Shown one piece after another: positions 24,001 to 36,432 of a stretch of DNA of 64,000 nucleotides. Source of the stretch: Manis javanica (lineage: Eukaryota > Chordata > Mammalia > Pholidota > Manidae); the NCBI RefSeq assembly GCF_040802235.1, contig NC_133158.1:164087401-164151400 (forward strand). The letters run 5' to 3'. Positions within the stretch are counted from its first letter, which is position 1. Each line of letters starts with the position of its first letter. The position numbers and the translations under genes are program-made. The notes beneath the pieces were generated by a model. That model saw only the letters and a list, made by a program, of their open reading frames with translations, had not been told where the DNA came from and searched no databases.

Positions 24001-24999
24001 AGTCAAAAAGTACAAAACAGTGTGCAAAGGAAAACAGTATGCAAAGAGCTCATCCATTATTTAAGTTACTGTTTCTATAGCTGAATTACATACATCTACT
24101 TGAGCAATAAATTGATAGGGTGAAGGTACACACAGATTTTCTGCTTAAAGATCCACTTCATAATCTCTGGATGGGTGCTTAGTAGTGAAAACACATTGCC
24201 AGAAATGCCTGGTTTTAATGTTTGGCAATGGTGTAAATAATGCTGTAAGAAGAAGAAAAACTCACATCTCCTTAGGAAAAGGATGTTCTCCTGGTTTAAA
24301 AGATTCCTCTCTTCCTCTCTTAATTCTCTAGGGTCCAGTGTGGAAAGTCAGAGCTATTAATATACATACATATTAATACAATTCAGTAGTACAAAAGCAA
24401 TATATAGAAAAATAAAACTCAATCTAGAAGATAATCAAAATTGAAAAGCTTTCAGTTATGCTGATATTTCAGAAAAACTCAGAAATCAATTTATTAATAA
24501 GTTCTTTACCAGCAAGATGAACTGATTAAGTATTCGTTTCAACCACTGGGAGTTAGGCTGAGATTTTTATAGCTCTGTACACAGGCATAGACAGAATTCT
24601 AATAAACTATAGCCAATTTACACTAATTGATACAATTTAACTTTTCTCACTGGCCATTGTTTTTAGAGCTTTGTGTGATTACCTAAAAAATGTTTCAGAT
24701 ATCTTGAAATTTAACTCCAGAGAAGATTCCCAATTTCTACTGAAAAAAAAAGTTGTAGTGTAAGTTTATCATCTTTTCTTTGGATGTTAAGAGCATAGAA
24801 ACACATAGGATGGTATAGAAAAAAATGCATGCAATCTTTTTTTTTAGCTTAACAAATCTAGCTAGTATACTAATTCATAATATAATATTACCGCAACAAT
24901 AAAAGATCTTATAAAGTCAAATCATGGAGGAGAGAGTGATCTGATCAATTTTTTCCATCATCTTAATAGCAAATTTTTTATAGCGAACTGTATGTTAGG

Positions 25000-25255
25000 C
25001 TCTGTATTTATTCATTGAATAAATACATGTTGGCCACCTACTATATTCCAGGTAGTTTGCTAGGAACTGGTAAACAAAACAGATACACTACCTGCCCTCA
25101 TATAATCTTCACACTAACCCTGTGCAAGACGTATATATTATAGCTGAGAAAATTGAGGATCAGAGAGGTTAACTAGCTTGTCCGGTGTTACACAGCCAGT
25201 AAGCGGTGGAACTAGGATTTGCAGGTAGATCTGTCCATGTTTTTCCACAAAACTA
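25000..25255 (-). repeat. MIR-type SINE fragment, antisense
   Basis: In order it shows a ttcattgaataaata word, cacctactatattccaggt, then tgagaaaattgaggatcag, gaggttaactagcttgt and a cacagccagtaagcggtgg-like word. This is the familiar reverse complement of the tRNA-derived mammalian MIR. Divergence is high, as expected for its age. Confidence 0.65.
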
Positions 25256-25379
25256 TAGTAATGTATATAGGTGTGCCAAAAGAACTAGGGAGTCCAAACC
25301 CATACAAAGTTATATAAAGGCATGAAGCCCAGTAACTTGCATTGCCCAAATGAGCTCTGCTATTTTATCTGGCTTGGGT

Positions 25380-25560
25380 AATTTTGTCCACCTTATTTCT
25401 GCAGCCTCCTCACTAGCCCCAGCACAGTCTATTCAAAACATAGCCAGAGTGACTGTCTTCAAACACAAATCCTATCATGTCACTCCTCTGCACAGAACCC
25501 TCCAGTGAAGGTTCCCCTTCGTCTACCCATCCCCCTTAGCTCAGTTCCCTGAAATAATCA
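25380..25560 (+). repeat. L2-type LINE fragment
   Basis: The words cagagtgactgtcttcaaac, atcctatcatgtcactcctc and gaaccctccagtgaaggttc match a very common old mammalian repeat that I associate with L2. The class name is recalled, not searched. Confidence 0.45.
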
Positions 25561-26336
25561 CAGCCATTGCTTTCAGTTTGGTGTACATCCTTACAACTTT
25601 AAATATTCATTTATAACATTTTTATTTAAACAAAAATAGGATTATACTGTACATATTATTCTGCAAATTTATTTTTCCCCCTGTAATTATAGTTAAATTT
25701 CCTGTGTTCTTAACTTAAAGATAGACATTCCCTTGATACATATTGTTACAAAGTAGAATGGGGGAACCTCTATGTTTTATTGGTTCCAAATTACATAATC
25801 ATTTTATCATGTTGCTGTATAATATATATTCATAAAAACAAGCAGCATCGTTTATAACAATTACAGTTTTGTACCTACAGGATGAAATAATTTACTTTAA
25901 AAATTACTATTACCATAAGAGTGTAATATTTGTTATGTATTAAGATTCACCACCAGAGCAAACTCTTAATTATACATGGCATAGCATAGATTCTTAAATT
26001 GTAAGTAATTATTAGAATGTGTTCTTTGTAACAGCTACTCCTAGTTGAAAAGTTTCAACGGCTTTTTCCTGTGCTCATTAGTAGAGACAGTAAGGTTTTG
26101 TAAAGTGAAATGCAAGAGAACTGATGATCAGTAATGGAGCCAGAGGACTCGGCTCTACACAATCAAGGTTAATTAGCTATTTAATAAATGAGATGTGCCA
26201 CTATGGATAAAGAATTCAGACTTTGGCCTCAGATTTGCTTTTGATGGAAATTATGATTTAGAATGCATTCTATTTCATTTATTTCCTTATTTTGTTTTGG
26301 ATTGGATATGTTAACACTTTTTATTTTTAATAACAG

Positions 26337-26477
26337 TCTCGAGTTAGAGCCGTACTGGATTGGCAGCTTCAGCCATCGGTCATCCTTTGTCAGATGTAGC
26401 TCATCTGTCCCTGTCCCGCTTTTGGCCAAGGAGTGTTCCAGTGACAAATCAAAGTTCTTATTTTGGAAAAAACGTAG
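26337..26477 (+). pseudogene. ACAD11: ACAD11 exon (end of kinase-like domain), 1-base deletion
   Basis: The acceptor is taacag before 26337 and the donor is gtatgg at 26478. The first eleven codons read as the strand leading into the VLDW block of the APH-type domain. After CTT (26367-26369) one base is missing at 26370-26371; beyond it the remaining codons fit the family in another frame up to 26477. Left unshifted, the frame meets a TAG soon afterwards. The end phase (one base, completing a glycine codon with the next exon) agrees with the exon at 26861. Confidence 0.82.
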
Positions 26478-26860
26478 GTATGGAAACACAATGTGCCTAA
26501 ATTACTGTTATTATGTCTAATAATTAGGTCTTTATTTGTCTTCATAATTAAAAATTAGGATTTTATTGCAATTTTACATACATAGATTTTTGTTTCTTGA
26601 AACGATTCTGAATCATCTTATTCTTTATTGATTTTTCTGAATGTAGCACTCCACTTTTAGTAATTTATGACAAAATGTAGTCCTTTGTATATAATGTGCT
26701 TTTGGAAATCGGTGTTTAGTCATATTTTGTTATGTGGATTAATGGTTATGTTCAATTTTATATACTTATGAATATTATATTTTAAATGTAATATTATGAC
26801 ATGTTGAAATATTCACCATGACATTTTTATTCAAGTTTATAGTGTGTGTTGTATTTATAG

Positions 26861-26981
26861 GGATATCATCAATGGAAGAACTGATTTCAATATATTGCCA
26901 TGCAGGGGAATTAAGTCTGCTCTTCCTACCTGGAATTTCTTTCTTGCCCTTTCACATTTTAAAATGCCTGGAACAGCACAG
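26861..26981 (+). pseudogene. ACAD11: ACAD11 exon, 1-base deletion and lost splice donor
   Basis: The acceptor is tttatag before 26861. The first part encodes an SMEELISIYC block typical of ACAD11. One base is missing at about 26902-26903, after which the family pattern (an LPTWNFFLALSHFKM block) continues in another frame to CAG at 26979-26981. The intron should begin with GT, but the sequence is ataatt at 26982, so the donor is destroyed as well. Confidence 0.82.
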
Positions 26982-28749
26982 ATAATTCGTTGTTTCTAAC
27001 ATGTATTTCACCACTGTTTATTAATACAATGCCTTCAGACTTATGGTCTGATTTCTGGTCTTCAGGGATTTATATTCTTTACCCTTAGGTCATTTTACCT
27101 TTCATAATGACAAGCACCAAAATTTGATTTTTGTATCAATTTGAAAAATAAGAAAATTGCCAAAAAATGACAGACATGGGCAAAATATAAATCCAGAATT
27201 TATAGAATAGGAAATTGGCAAGGAAAAGATGAGTAACAAAATATATTATCACCTTTTGGTATAGTAAATTCAAGAGATGGAGGAAGGGAAAGAGAAAGAC
27301 ATCATGACAAACAGAAAAGCATGTGAGGATCAGTTATTCCCCAAATACCAATGCAAGAAAGAGCTGAACTCTTTGGACGATGTCTCCTTCAGACTATAAG
27401 ACCATTTATTAACCAAAGCTGATGATGGGGAAAAAATTATTTTTGTATTTCCCAAAGCCTGGCACCCTACCAAGTATATAGTAGTCTCTTTATGTATATT
27501 TGGGTGACTGGATGATTTAATTTTTCCATTTTTAGGTCATATTATGTGATTAATTTTTAGAGGAAATAGAGCATAAATTCAGTTTTTTAAAATTACAGTT
27601 TAACCTAGACAAATACATTCTTCATTATGCTAATTCAGTTTCCATGTACTGTGCATCTTGGGAGTTTATTTAAGAAATTGAGATGCTTCATCAATGGCAG
27701 GGTGCAGGGCTTGGAGAAAGAACAGGTAAGTAAGACATTTTATAAACAGAAAGCAGTGGTAAAAAAGGATTAAGGAAAATTTGTTATTGTTCCCTATCCT
27801 CAGAGTTCATGCTATCCACAAACAACTGAAATGTCTTCTAGGAAATTGTTGTGTTACATCTCATCCTGTATTTTAGAACTGAATTAATGTTAGTTAATCA
27901 TGTTGATTGGATGGATTTCTCAAAATAGCATTCATGGCGTATTTCTATATCTATCAGTTTCCACAAATCAAATACCAAATAGGCTTTGAATTTAAAATGA
28001 ATTTTGATTTGAGATAAAAGTTTGACATGGGTTATGATTGAAATTAATACATATGTCATAAACTATATAATAGTAGTCTCACAGATGATCATAAACATCC
28101 CATCCTAACTAGAAATATGAAATTGGGAATAATGGAAAGGCTGTTAAGTGTTTTATTGCATTAAGAGTTATATAAAGAAACTAATGAAATTCAGTTGATT
28201 GTGTTTCGGGGGAGGTGGGTAGAGGAGAGGAGAATATATTATGTTGGAAGCACAGAACACAAAGCAGGAAGAACAACTGCTTAGCGTTCACCTAACACGG
28301 TTCAAAGGAGACAATTTCACCTAAACTAGGGGTCCAGGTAAATTACATAAAGTATCATAGAGAGCATCTTGTTGCCTTCTCTTTGGTGTTAAAGTTTTTA
28401 TTTTAGTTTAGTTTCTTTAGATTTTCCCCCCACTATAAAGGGAGAGCAGTAATCTTTTGAGGTGATATAACTTGCCATTTGGTATCTTTGGTTAACTGTA
28501 GAGCTCATTTTAAAGCTTGGTTTGATTCCCAGTTATAGGTTCTGTCAGGATGAAAATATGTCAACCAAATAATACAAATGTAACTCTGTAATTTAGGGGC
28601 ATATAATTACCCCTGTATGTAAACTAATGTAATTGTTAGTATGATAGCTCTTGGTACCTTGGATTTAGTGACTCACACTGTGGAAACACTGGATAGCTGA
28701 AGACCAGTTTTCAATGTATTTTAATTGCTCTATGTTAATATACCTATAG

Positions 28750-28856
28750 GGAGTATATAATAGATATCTTCTGGGAAATAACACACCTGAGAATACCTTT
28801 CTGTTTGCCAATATTGTGCAACCTCTGGCAGAAACTGGATTACAGCTCTCAAAAAG
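28750..28856 (+). pseudogene. ACAD11: ACAD11 exon, itself undamaged
   Basis: The acceptor is cctatag before 28750 and the donor is gtaagc at 28857. It is open throughout and encodes the linker with an FLFANIVQPLAETGLQLSK block that in ACAD11 joins the kinase-like and dehydrogenase parts. Splice sites are intact. It is a good anchor for gene identity. Confidence 0.85.
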
Positions 28857-29311
28857 GTAAGCAAAATAGATTTCTTGACTAACTCAAATTAGAGCCTTTA
28901 TTAGATATGTAAAAGTAGAGGTTGTTTTTAATGCTTATGCTAGGATTGCTACTGCCAATGAGTTGTGCTTTTTTTGGTATCATTAATGTACAATTACATG
29001 AGGAACATTATGTTTACTAGACTCCCCCCATCACCAAGTCCCCCCCACATACCCCATTACAGTCACTGTCCATCAGTGCAGCAAGATGCTTTAGAACCAC
29101 TACTTGTCTTCTCTGTGTTGTACAGCCCTCCCTGTGCCACCCCTCCATATTATACATGCTAATCATAATGCCCCCTTTCTTCCCCCCACCCCCCATTATC
29201 CCCCCATTTCCACCCATCCTCCCCAGTCCCTTTATCTTTGGTAACTTTTAGTCCATTCTTGGGTTCTGCGAGTCTGCTGCTGTTTTGCTCCTTCAGGTTT
29301 TTTCTTTGTTC

Positions 29312-32300
29312 TTATACTCCATATATGAGCGAAATCACTTGGTACTTGTCTTTCTCTGCCTGGCTTATTTCACTGAGCATAATACCCTCTAGCTCCATCC
29401 ATGTTGCTGCAAATGGTTGGATTTTTCCACGTCTTATGGCTGAGTAGTATTCCATTGTGTATATGTACCACATCTTCTTTATCCATTCATCTACCGATGG
29501 ACATTTAGGTTGCTTCCAATTCTTGGCTATTGTAAATAGTGCTGTGATAAACATAGGGGTGCATCTGTCTTTCTCAAACTTGATTGCTGTGTTCTTAGGG
29601 TAAATTCCTAGGAGTGGAATTCCTGGGTCAAATGGTAGGTCTGTTTTGAGCATTTTGATGAACCTCCAAACTGCTTTCCACAATGGTTGAACTAATTTAC
29701 ATTCCCACCAGCAGTGTAGGAGGGTTCCCCTTTCTCCACAGCCTCGCCAACATTTGTTGTTGTTTGTCTTTTGGATGGCAGCTATCCTTACTGGTGTGAG
29801 GTGATACTTCATTGTAGTTTTAATTTGCATTTCTCTGATAATTAGCGATGTGGAGCATCTTTTCATGTGTCTCTTGGCCATCTGTATTTCTTTTTTAGAG
29901 AACTGTCTGTTCAGTTACTCTGCCCATTTTTTAATTGGGTTATTTGTTTTTTGTTTGGTGAGGCGTGTGAGCTCTTTATATATTCTGGACGTCAAGCCTT
30001 GATCGGATCTGTCATTTTCAAATATATTCTCCCATACTGTAGGGTTCCTTTTTGTTCTATTGATGGTGTCTTTCACTGTACAGAAGCTTTTCAGCTTAAT
30101 GTAGTCCCACTTGCTCATTTTTGCTGTTGTGTTCAAGAAGAGGTCACTCATGTTTATGTCTAAGAGGTTTTTGCCTATGTTTTTTTCCAAGAGTTTAATG
30201 GTTTCATGACTTACATTCAGGTCTTTGATCCATTTTGAGTTTACCTTTGTATATGGGGTTAGACAATGGTCCAGTTTCATTCTCCTACATGTAGCTGTCC
30301 AGTTTTGCCAGCACCATCTGTTGAAGAGACTGTCATTTTGCCATTGTATGTCCATGGCTCCTTTATCAAATATTAATTGACCATATTTGTTTGGGTTAAT
30401 GTCTGGAGTCTCTAATCTGTTCCACTGGTCTGTGGCTCTGTTCTTGCGCCAGTACCAAATTGTCTTGATTACTATGGCTTTGTAGTAGAGCTTGAAGTTG
30501 GGGAGTGAGATCCCCCCTACTTTATTCTTCTTTTTCAGGATTGCTTTGGCTATTCGGGGTCTTTGGTGTTTCCATATGAATTTTTGAATTATTTGTTCCA
30601 ATTCATTGAAGAATGTTGCTGGTAATTTGAGAGGGATTGCATCAAATCTGTATATTGCTTTGGGCAGGATGGCCATTTTGACGATATTAATTCTTCCTAG
30701 CCATGAGCATGGGATGAGTTTCCATTTATTAGTGTCCCCTTTAATTTCTCTTAAGAGTGACTTGTAGTTTTCAGAGTATAAGTCTTTCACTTCTTTGGTT
30801 AGGTTTATTCCTAGGTATTTTATTCTTTTTGATGCAATGGTGAATGGAATTGTTTTCCTGATTTCTCTTTCTATTGATTCATTGTTAGTGTATAGGAAAG
30901 CTACAGATTTCTGTGTGTTAATTTTGTATCCTGCAACTTTGCTGTATTCCGATATCAGTTCTAGTAGTTTTGGAGTGGAGTCTTTAGGGTTTTTTATGTA
31001 CAGTATCATATCATCTGCAAATAGTGACAGTTTAACTTCTTCTTTACCAATCTGGATTCCTTGTATTTCTTTGTTTTGTCTGATTGCCATGGCTAGGACC
31101 TCCAGTAGTATGTTAAATAACAGTGGGGAGAGTGGGCATCCCTGTCTGGTTCCCGATCTCAGAGGAAATGCTTTCAGCTTCTCGCTGTTCAGTATAATGC
31201 TGGCTGTGGGTTTATCATATATGGCCTTTATTATGTTGAGGTACTTGCCCTCTATTCCCATTTTGCTGAGAGTTTTTATCATGAATGGATGTTGAATTTT
31301 GTCAAATGATTTTTCGGCATCTATGGAGATGATCATGTGGTTTTTGTCTTTCTTTTTGTTGATGGGGTGGATGATGTTGATGGATTTTCGAATGTTGTAC
31401 CATCCTTGCATCCCTGGGATGAATCCCACTTGGTCATGGTGTATGATCCTTTTCATACACTGTTGAATTCTGTTTGCTAATATTTTATTGAGTATTTTTG
31501 CATCTACATTCATCAGGGATATTGGTCTGTAATTTTCTTTTTTGGTGGAGTCTTTGCCTGGTTTTGGTATTAGGGTGATGTTGGCTTCATAGAATGAGTT
31601 TGGGAGTATTCCCTCTTCTTCTATTTTTTGGAACACTTTAAGGAGAATGGGTATTATGTCTTCTCTGTGTGTCTGATAAAATTCCCAGGTAAATCCGTCC
31701 GGCCCCGGAATTTTGTTCTTGGGTAGTTTTTTGATTACCATTTCAATTTCTTTGCTCGTAATTGGTTTGTTTAACTTTTGTGTTTCTTCCTTGGTCAGTC
31801 TTGGGAGGTTGTATTTTTCTAGGAAGTTGTCCATTTCTTCTAGGTTTTCCAGCTTGTTGGCATATAGGTTTTCATAGTAGTCTTTAATAATTCTTTGTAT
31901 TTCTGTGGAGTCTGTCGTGATTTTTCCATTCTCATTTCTGATTATGTTGATTTGTGTTGATTCTCTTTTTCTCTTAATAAGTTGAGCTAGAGGCTTATCT
32001 ATTTTGTTTATTCTCTCAAAGAACCAGCTCTTGGTTTCGTTGATTTTTGCTATTGTTTTATTCTTCTCAATTTTGTTTATTTCTTCTCTGATCTTTATTA
32101 TGTCCCTCCTTCTGCTGACTTTAGGCCTCATTTGTTCTTCTTTTTCCAGTTTCAATAATTGTGATGTTAGACTATTCATTTGGGATTGTTCTTCCTTCTT
32201 CAAGTGTGCCTGGATTGCTATATACTTTCCTCTTAAGACTGCTTTTGCTGCATCCCACAGAAGTTGGGGCTTAGTGTTGTTGTTGTCATTTGTTTCTATA

Positions 32301-33140
32301 TATTCCTTGATCTCTGTTTTGATTTGTTCATTGATCCACTGATTATTTAGTAGCATGTTGTTAAGCCTCCGTGTGTTTGTGAGCCTTTTTTTTTCTTTGT
32401 AGAATTTATTTCTACTTTTATACCTTTGTGGTCTGAAAATTTGGTTGGTAGAATTTCAATATTTTGGAGTTTACTGAGGCTCTTTTTGTGAGCTAGTATG
32501 TGGTCTATTCTGGAGAATGTTCCATGTGCACTTGAGAAGAATGTATATCCTGTTGCTTTTGGATGTAGAGTTCTATAGGCGTCTATTAGGTCCATCTGTT
32601 CTAGTGTGTTGTTCAGTGCCTGTGTGTCCTTAGTTATTTTCTGCCCGGTGGATCTATCCTTTGGGGTGAGTGGCATGTTGAAGTTTCCTAAAATGAATGC
32701 ATTGCAGTCTATTTCCCTCTTTAGTTCTGTTAGTATTTGCTTCACATATGCTGGTGCTCCTGTATTGGGTGCATATAGATTTAGAATGGTTATATCCTCT
32801 TGTTGGACTGAGCCCTTTATCATTATGTAGTATCCTTCTTTATCTCTTGTTACTTTCTTTGTTTTGAAGTCTGTTTTGTCTGATATTAGTACTGCAACCC
32901 CTGCTTTCTTCTCACTGTTGTTTGCCTGAAATATGTTTTTCATCCCTTGGCTTTTAGTCTATGCTTGTCTTTGGGTTTAAGGTGAGTTTCTTGTAAGCAG
33001 CATATAGATGGGTCTTGCTTTTTTATCCATTCTATTACTCTGTGTCTTTTGATTGGCGCATTAAGTCCATTTACATTTAGGGTGACTATTGAGAGATATG
33101 TACTTATTGCCATTGCAGGCTTTAGATTCGTGGTTACCAA
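29312..33140 (-). pseudogene. L1 ORF2, nearly intact but with about three frame breaks
   Basis: The open pieces are 33140-32940, 32943-32347, 32356-29915 and 29881-29312. The endonuclease is in the first two, including a QETHL block. The 813-codon piece holds the reverse transcriptase with the FADD motif (about 31008-31025) and thumb. The last holds the cysteine motif and the C-terminal end. Breaks fall near 32942, 32350 and 29900-29915, so autonomous activity is unlikely. Confidence 0.88.
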
Positions 33141-33305
33141 AGGTTCAAGGTTAGCTTCTTTAGTATCTTACTGCCTAACTTAACTCGCTTATTGAGCTCT
33201 TATATACACTGTCTGGAGATTCTTTTCTTCTCTCCCTTCTTATTCCTCCTCCATTCTTCATATGTTGTGTGTTTTGTTCTGTGCTCTTTTTAGGAGTGTT
33301 CCCAT

Positions 33306-34196
33306 CTAGAGCAGTCCCTGTAGGATGCCCTGTAGAGGTGGTTTGTGGGAAGCAAATTCCCTCAGCTTTTGCTTGTCTGGGAATTGTTTAATCCCGCCAT
33401 CATATTTAAATGATAGTCGTGCTGGATACAGTATCCTTGGTTCAAGGCCCTTCTGTTTCATTGCATTAAGTATATCATGCCATTCTCTTCTGGCCTGTAG
33501 GGTTTCTGTCAAGAAGTCTGATGTTAGCCTTATGGGTTTTCCTTTATAGGTGACCTTTTTCTCTCTAGCTGCCTTTAAAACTCTTTCCTTGTCCTTGATC
33601 CTTGCCATTTTAATTACTATGTGTCTTGGTGTTGTCCTCCTTTGATCCTTTCTGTTGGGGGTTCTGTGTAATTCCATGGTCTGTTCGATTATTTCCTCCC
33701 CCAGTTTGGGGAAGTTTTCAGCAATTATTTCTTCAAAGAGACTTTCTATCCCTTTTCCTCTTTCTTCTTCTTCTGGTACCCCTATAATACGAATATTATT
33801 CCTTTTGGTTTGGTCATATAGTTCTCTTAGTGTTGTTTCATTCCCGGAGATCCTTTTATCTCTCTCTATGTCAGCTTCTATACGTTCCTGCTCTCTGGCT
33901 TGTATTCCTTCAATGGCCTCTTGCATCTTATCAATTCTGCTTATAAATCCTTCCAGGGATTGTTTCACTTCTGTGATCTCCTTCCTGACATCTGTGATCT
34001 CCCTCCGGACTTCATCCCATTGCTCTTACATTTTTCCCTGCATCTCATCCCATTGCTCTTGCATTTTTCTCTGCATCTCTGTCAGCATGTTCATGATTTT
34101 TATTTTGAATTCTTTTTCAGGAGAACTGGTTAGGTCTGCCTCCTTCTAAGGTGTTGACTCTGTGATCTTTGTCTGCCTGTTGTTTTGCCTTTTCAT
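33306..34196 (-). pseudogene. L1 ORF1, early stop
   Basis: The start ATG is at 34196 on the minus strand. That frame ends in TAG near 34147, after about 16 codons. The remaining coding part runs open from 33968 to 33306 with coiled-coil residues, the NNIRIIGVPEEE RRM block and the basic C-terminal domain. The region 33970-34080 contains an extra repeat of a 48-base-like coiled-coil unit (the ctcatcccattgctctt word occurs twice). Confidence 0.8.
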
Positions 34197-34545
34197 GGTG
34201 ATAGAGATAGTTTGCAGACCTCGTACGTGTGACCGCTGGAAGAGCTTCCCTTCTTGTTGGTTTGTGACCTTCCTCTCCTGGGAGAATAGTGACCTCTAGT
34301 GGCTTATGCTTGTCAGCTGTGCGCAGGCAGGGCTTCTGCTACCTGCCCGTTTGCTATGGAGTTTATCTCCACTGTTGCTGTGGGCATGGCCTGGCTAGCG
34401 CTGCTCCTCCAAAGTGGTGGAGCCCTGTTGGAGGGGGAGCGGCCAGGAGGCTATTTTTCTCCATAAGGGGCCTCTGTGCTCCCTGTTGCCCAGGGGGTTA
34501 GAGTGCCCAGAGATCCCCAGATTCCCTGCCTCTGGTCTAAGTGTC

Positions 34546-35150
34546 CTGTCCTGCCCCTTTAAGACTTCCAAAAAGCACTCTCCAAACCAAAACAACAACA
34601 GCAACAATGAGAGAGGGATCAGAAAAAAAAAAAAAAAAAAAGGAAAAAACACGCGATTTTTTTTTTTCCTCAGGCGCCGGTTCCAGGCACCCACTCACTG
34701 GTCCTGCTGCCCTGTCTCCCTAGCACCGGGGTCCCTGTCCCTTCAAGGCTTCCAAAAAGCATCTGCCCACCGGTCCCGCAGGGAAAAATGCACGATATTC
34801 TTTGTCCTCAAGCACCGGTCCCAGGCACCCTCTCACCGGTCCTGCTGCTCTGCCTCCCTAGCACCGGGGTCCCTGTCCCTTTAAGGCTTCCAAAAAGCAC
34901 TCACCAAAAAGAGAGGAAAAAAAAGGGAAAAGCGCGCGATTTCCTCCGTCCTCAGGCACCGGTCTCAGGCACCCACCGACCGGTCCCATAGGGAAAAACG
35001 CTCGATCTTTGTCCTCAGGTGCCGGTCCCAGGCACCGCTCACCAGTCCCGCTGCCCTGCCTCCCTAGCAATGGGGTCGCTGTCCCTTTAAGGCTTCCAAA
35101 AAGCAGTCGCCAAAAAAAAACAACCAAAAAACCACTCCGGTTTCTTTCCA
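34546..35150 (-). repeat. Tandem monomers in the L1 5' UTR
   Basis: Four copies of a ctca-g/a-caccggtcccaggcacc-like start occur at 34669, 34807, 34951 and 35014, spaced 138, 144 and 63 bases apart. Three of them include the cctgtccctttaaggcttcc-like block, and another such block precedes the first start at about 34548. A-rich spacers with gcgcgcgat-like words separate them. The L1 at 35960-44806 has only one such unit, so the array expanded in this lineage or copy. Confidence 0.8.
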
Positions 35151-35383
35151 CCCGCCGGGAGCTGGGGGGAGGGGCGCTCGGGTCCCGCCGGGCCGGGGCT
35201 TGTATTTTACCCCCTTCGCAAGGTGCTGGGTTCTTGCAGGTGTGGATGTGGTCTGGATGTTGTCCTGTGTCCTCTGGTCTCTATTTTAGGAAGAGTTTTG
35301 TTTGTTATATTTTCATAGCTCTATGTGTTTTTGGGAGGAGATTTCCACTGCTCTACTCACGCTGCCATCTTGGCTCCCTGACC

Positions 35384-35959
35384 TTAAGTTTTTTAAAGTG
35401 GAATTTTATCTGCTGGAATTATTTAAGGCCTTTGTGTAAAGCTCTTTTCTCCAGAGAGGATTTGTTTTTGCTTCTGCCAGATGCTTACAGACACTGTCAC
35501 TAGGAACTCTGTACACTTAATTTTTGGTTTGAGATTTTAGGGCCCCATTGGTCTGTGAATTCAGATCCTAAACTTGGGTGGAGACAGGCTTCAAGTTAGA
35601 AACATTCCTTTGTTCTGTTCCACCCTATTCATGGTCTAAATGGTCTACATCTGAGGGGCAGGTTTATGTTTTGTTTTCTATTTATTTTCCACTTAGCTTT
35701 TGCCATCAGGCATCCTGGCTTTGGTGAAGGGAAGAGTTGATCTCCAATCCTCCTTCTTGCCATTTGGAGCATTTATCCTAGTCTCCTGATCCATGCCTAT
35801 GTGACCTATTAAAGGCCAGGACCCAGACCAACATGGATCCACTTGCATCCCCCAGACAGACTCGGCTCTGGTGCTCTCTCTCACACCTGAAGGGTCAGGC
35901 TTTTTTATTTCTGGCCTCTGAGGAATTTCCTCATTTTCCTTCCAGGATAGCTATGCATC
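35384..35959. other. Intronic unique sequence, no gene seen
   Basis: The stretch lies between two minus-strand L1s. The ACAD11 exon that should follow 28856 was looked for here and not recognised. Confidence 0.5.
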
Positions 35960-36432
35960 ACTAAATGTGTTTTTTTTTTAGACTATATATATATATTTTT
36001 TAAATTTTATTTTGGTATCATTAATCTACAATTACATGAAGGACATTATGTTTACTTGGCTCCCCCCTTCACCAAGTCCCCCCCCACATACCCATTCACA
36101 GTCACTGTCCATCAACATAGTAAGATGCTGTAAAATCACTACTTGTCTTCTCTGTGTTGCACAGCCCTCCTCGTGCCCCACTCACACTATACATGCTAAT
36201 CGTAATGCCCTCTTTCTTTTTTTCCCACCCTTATCCCTCCCTTTCCACTCGTCCTCCCCAGTCCCTTTCCCTTTGGTAACTATTAGTCCATTCTTGGGTT
36301 CTGTGCTTCTGCTTCTATTTTGTTCCTTCAGTTTTTCCTTTGATCTTATACTCCACAGATAAGTGAAATCATTTGGTACTTGTCTTTCTCTGCCTGGCTT
36401 ATTTCACTGAGCATAATACCCTCTAGCTCCAT

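Larger units (their letters stand above)
21006..26336. other. Intronic-type DNA, mostly without recognisable features
   Basis: I saw no convincing exon here, although ACAD11 exons for the middle of its kinase-like domain would be expected upstream of 26337. About 22480-22710 resembles the 3' region of an old L1M-type element. About 23580-23960 is a GC-richer stretch with the look of an old interspersed repeat I could not name. Confidence 0.4.
28968..35383 (-). mobile_element. Near-complete L1, minus strand, about 6.4 kb
   Basis: Read on the minus strand, it begins with gggtcagggagccaagatgg (35383 downward). It then has a long GC-rich 5' UTR with tandem monomers (34546-35150), ORF1 (34196-33306), ORF2 (33140-29312), a C/G-rich 3' UTR and an A tail (plus-strand T run at 28969-28975). 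ORF2 has the longest uninterrupted stretch of any L1 here, 813 codons, so this is among the youngest L1 copies. It lies in the ACAD11 intron in antisense orientation. I could not define a target-site duplication. Confidence 0.9.

Noticed and set aside
33325..34149. Plus-strand frames over minus-strand L1s (30795-31295, 33655-34149, 37845-38501 and similar)
   Set aside because: They are antisense shadows of L1 ORF1 and ORF2; hydrophobic runs arise from the reverse complement of charged L1 coding sequence.
35575..35690. Possible missing ACAD11 exon (a GQVYV-like stretch near 35660)
   Set aside because: Only a handful of residues fit, there are no splice sites in the right phase, and the match is no better than chance.
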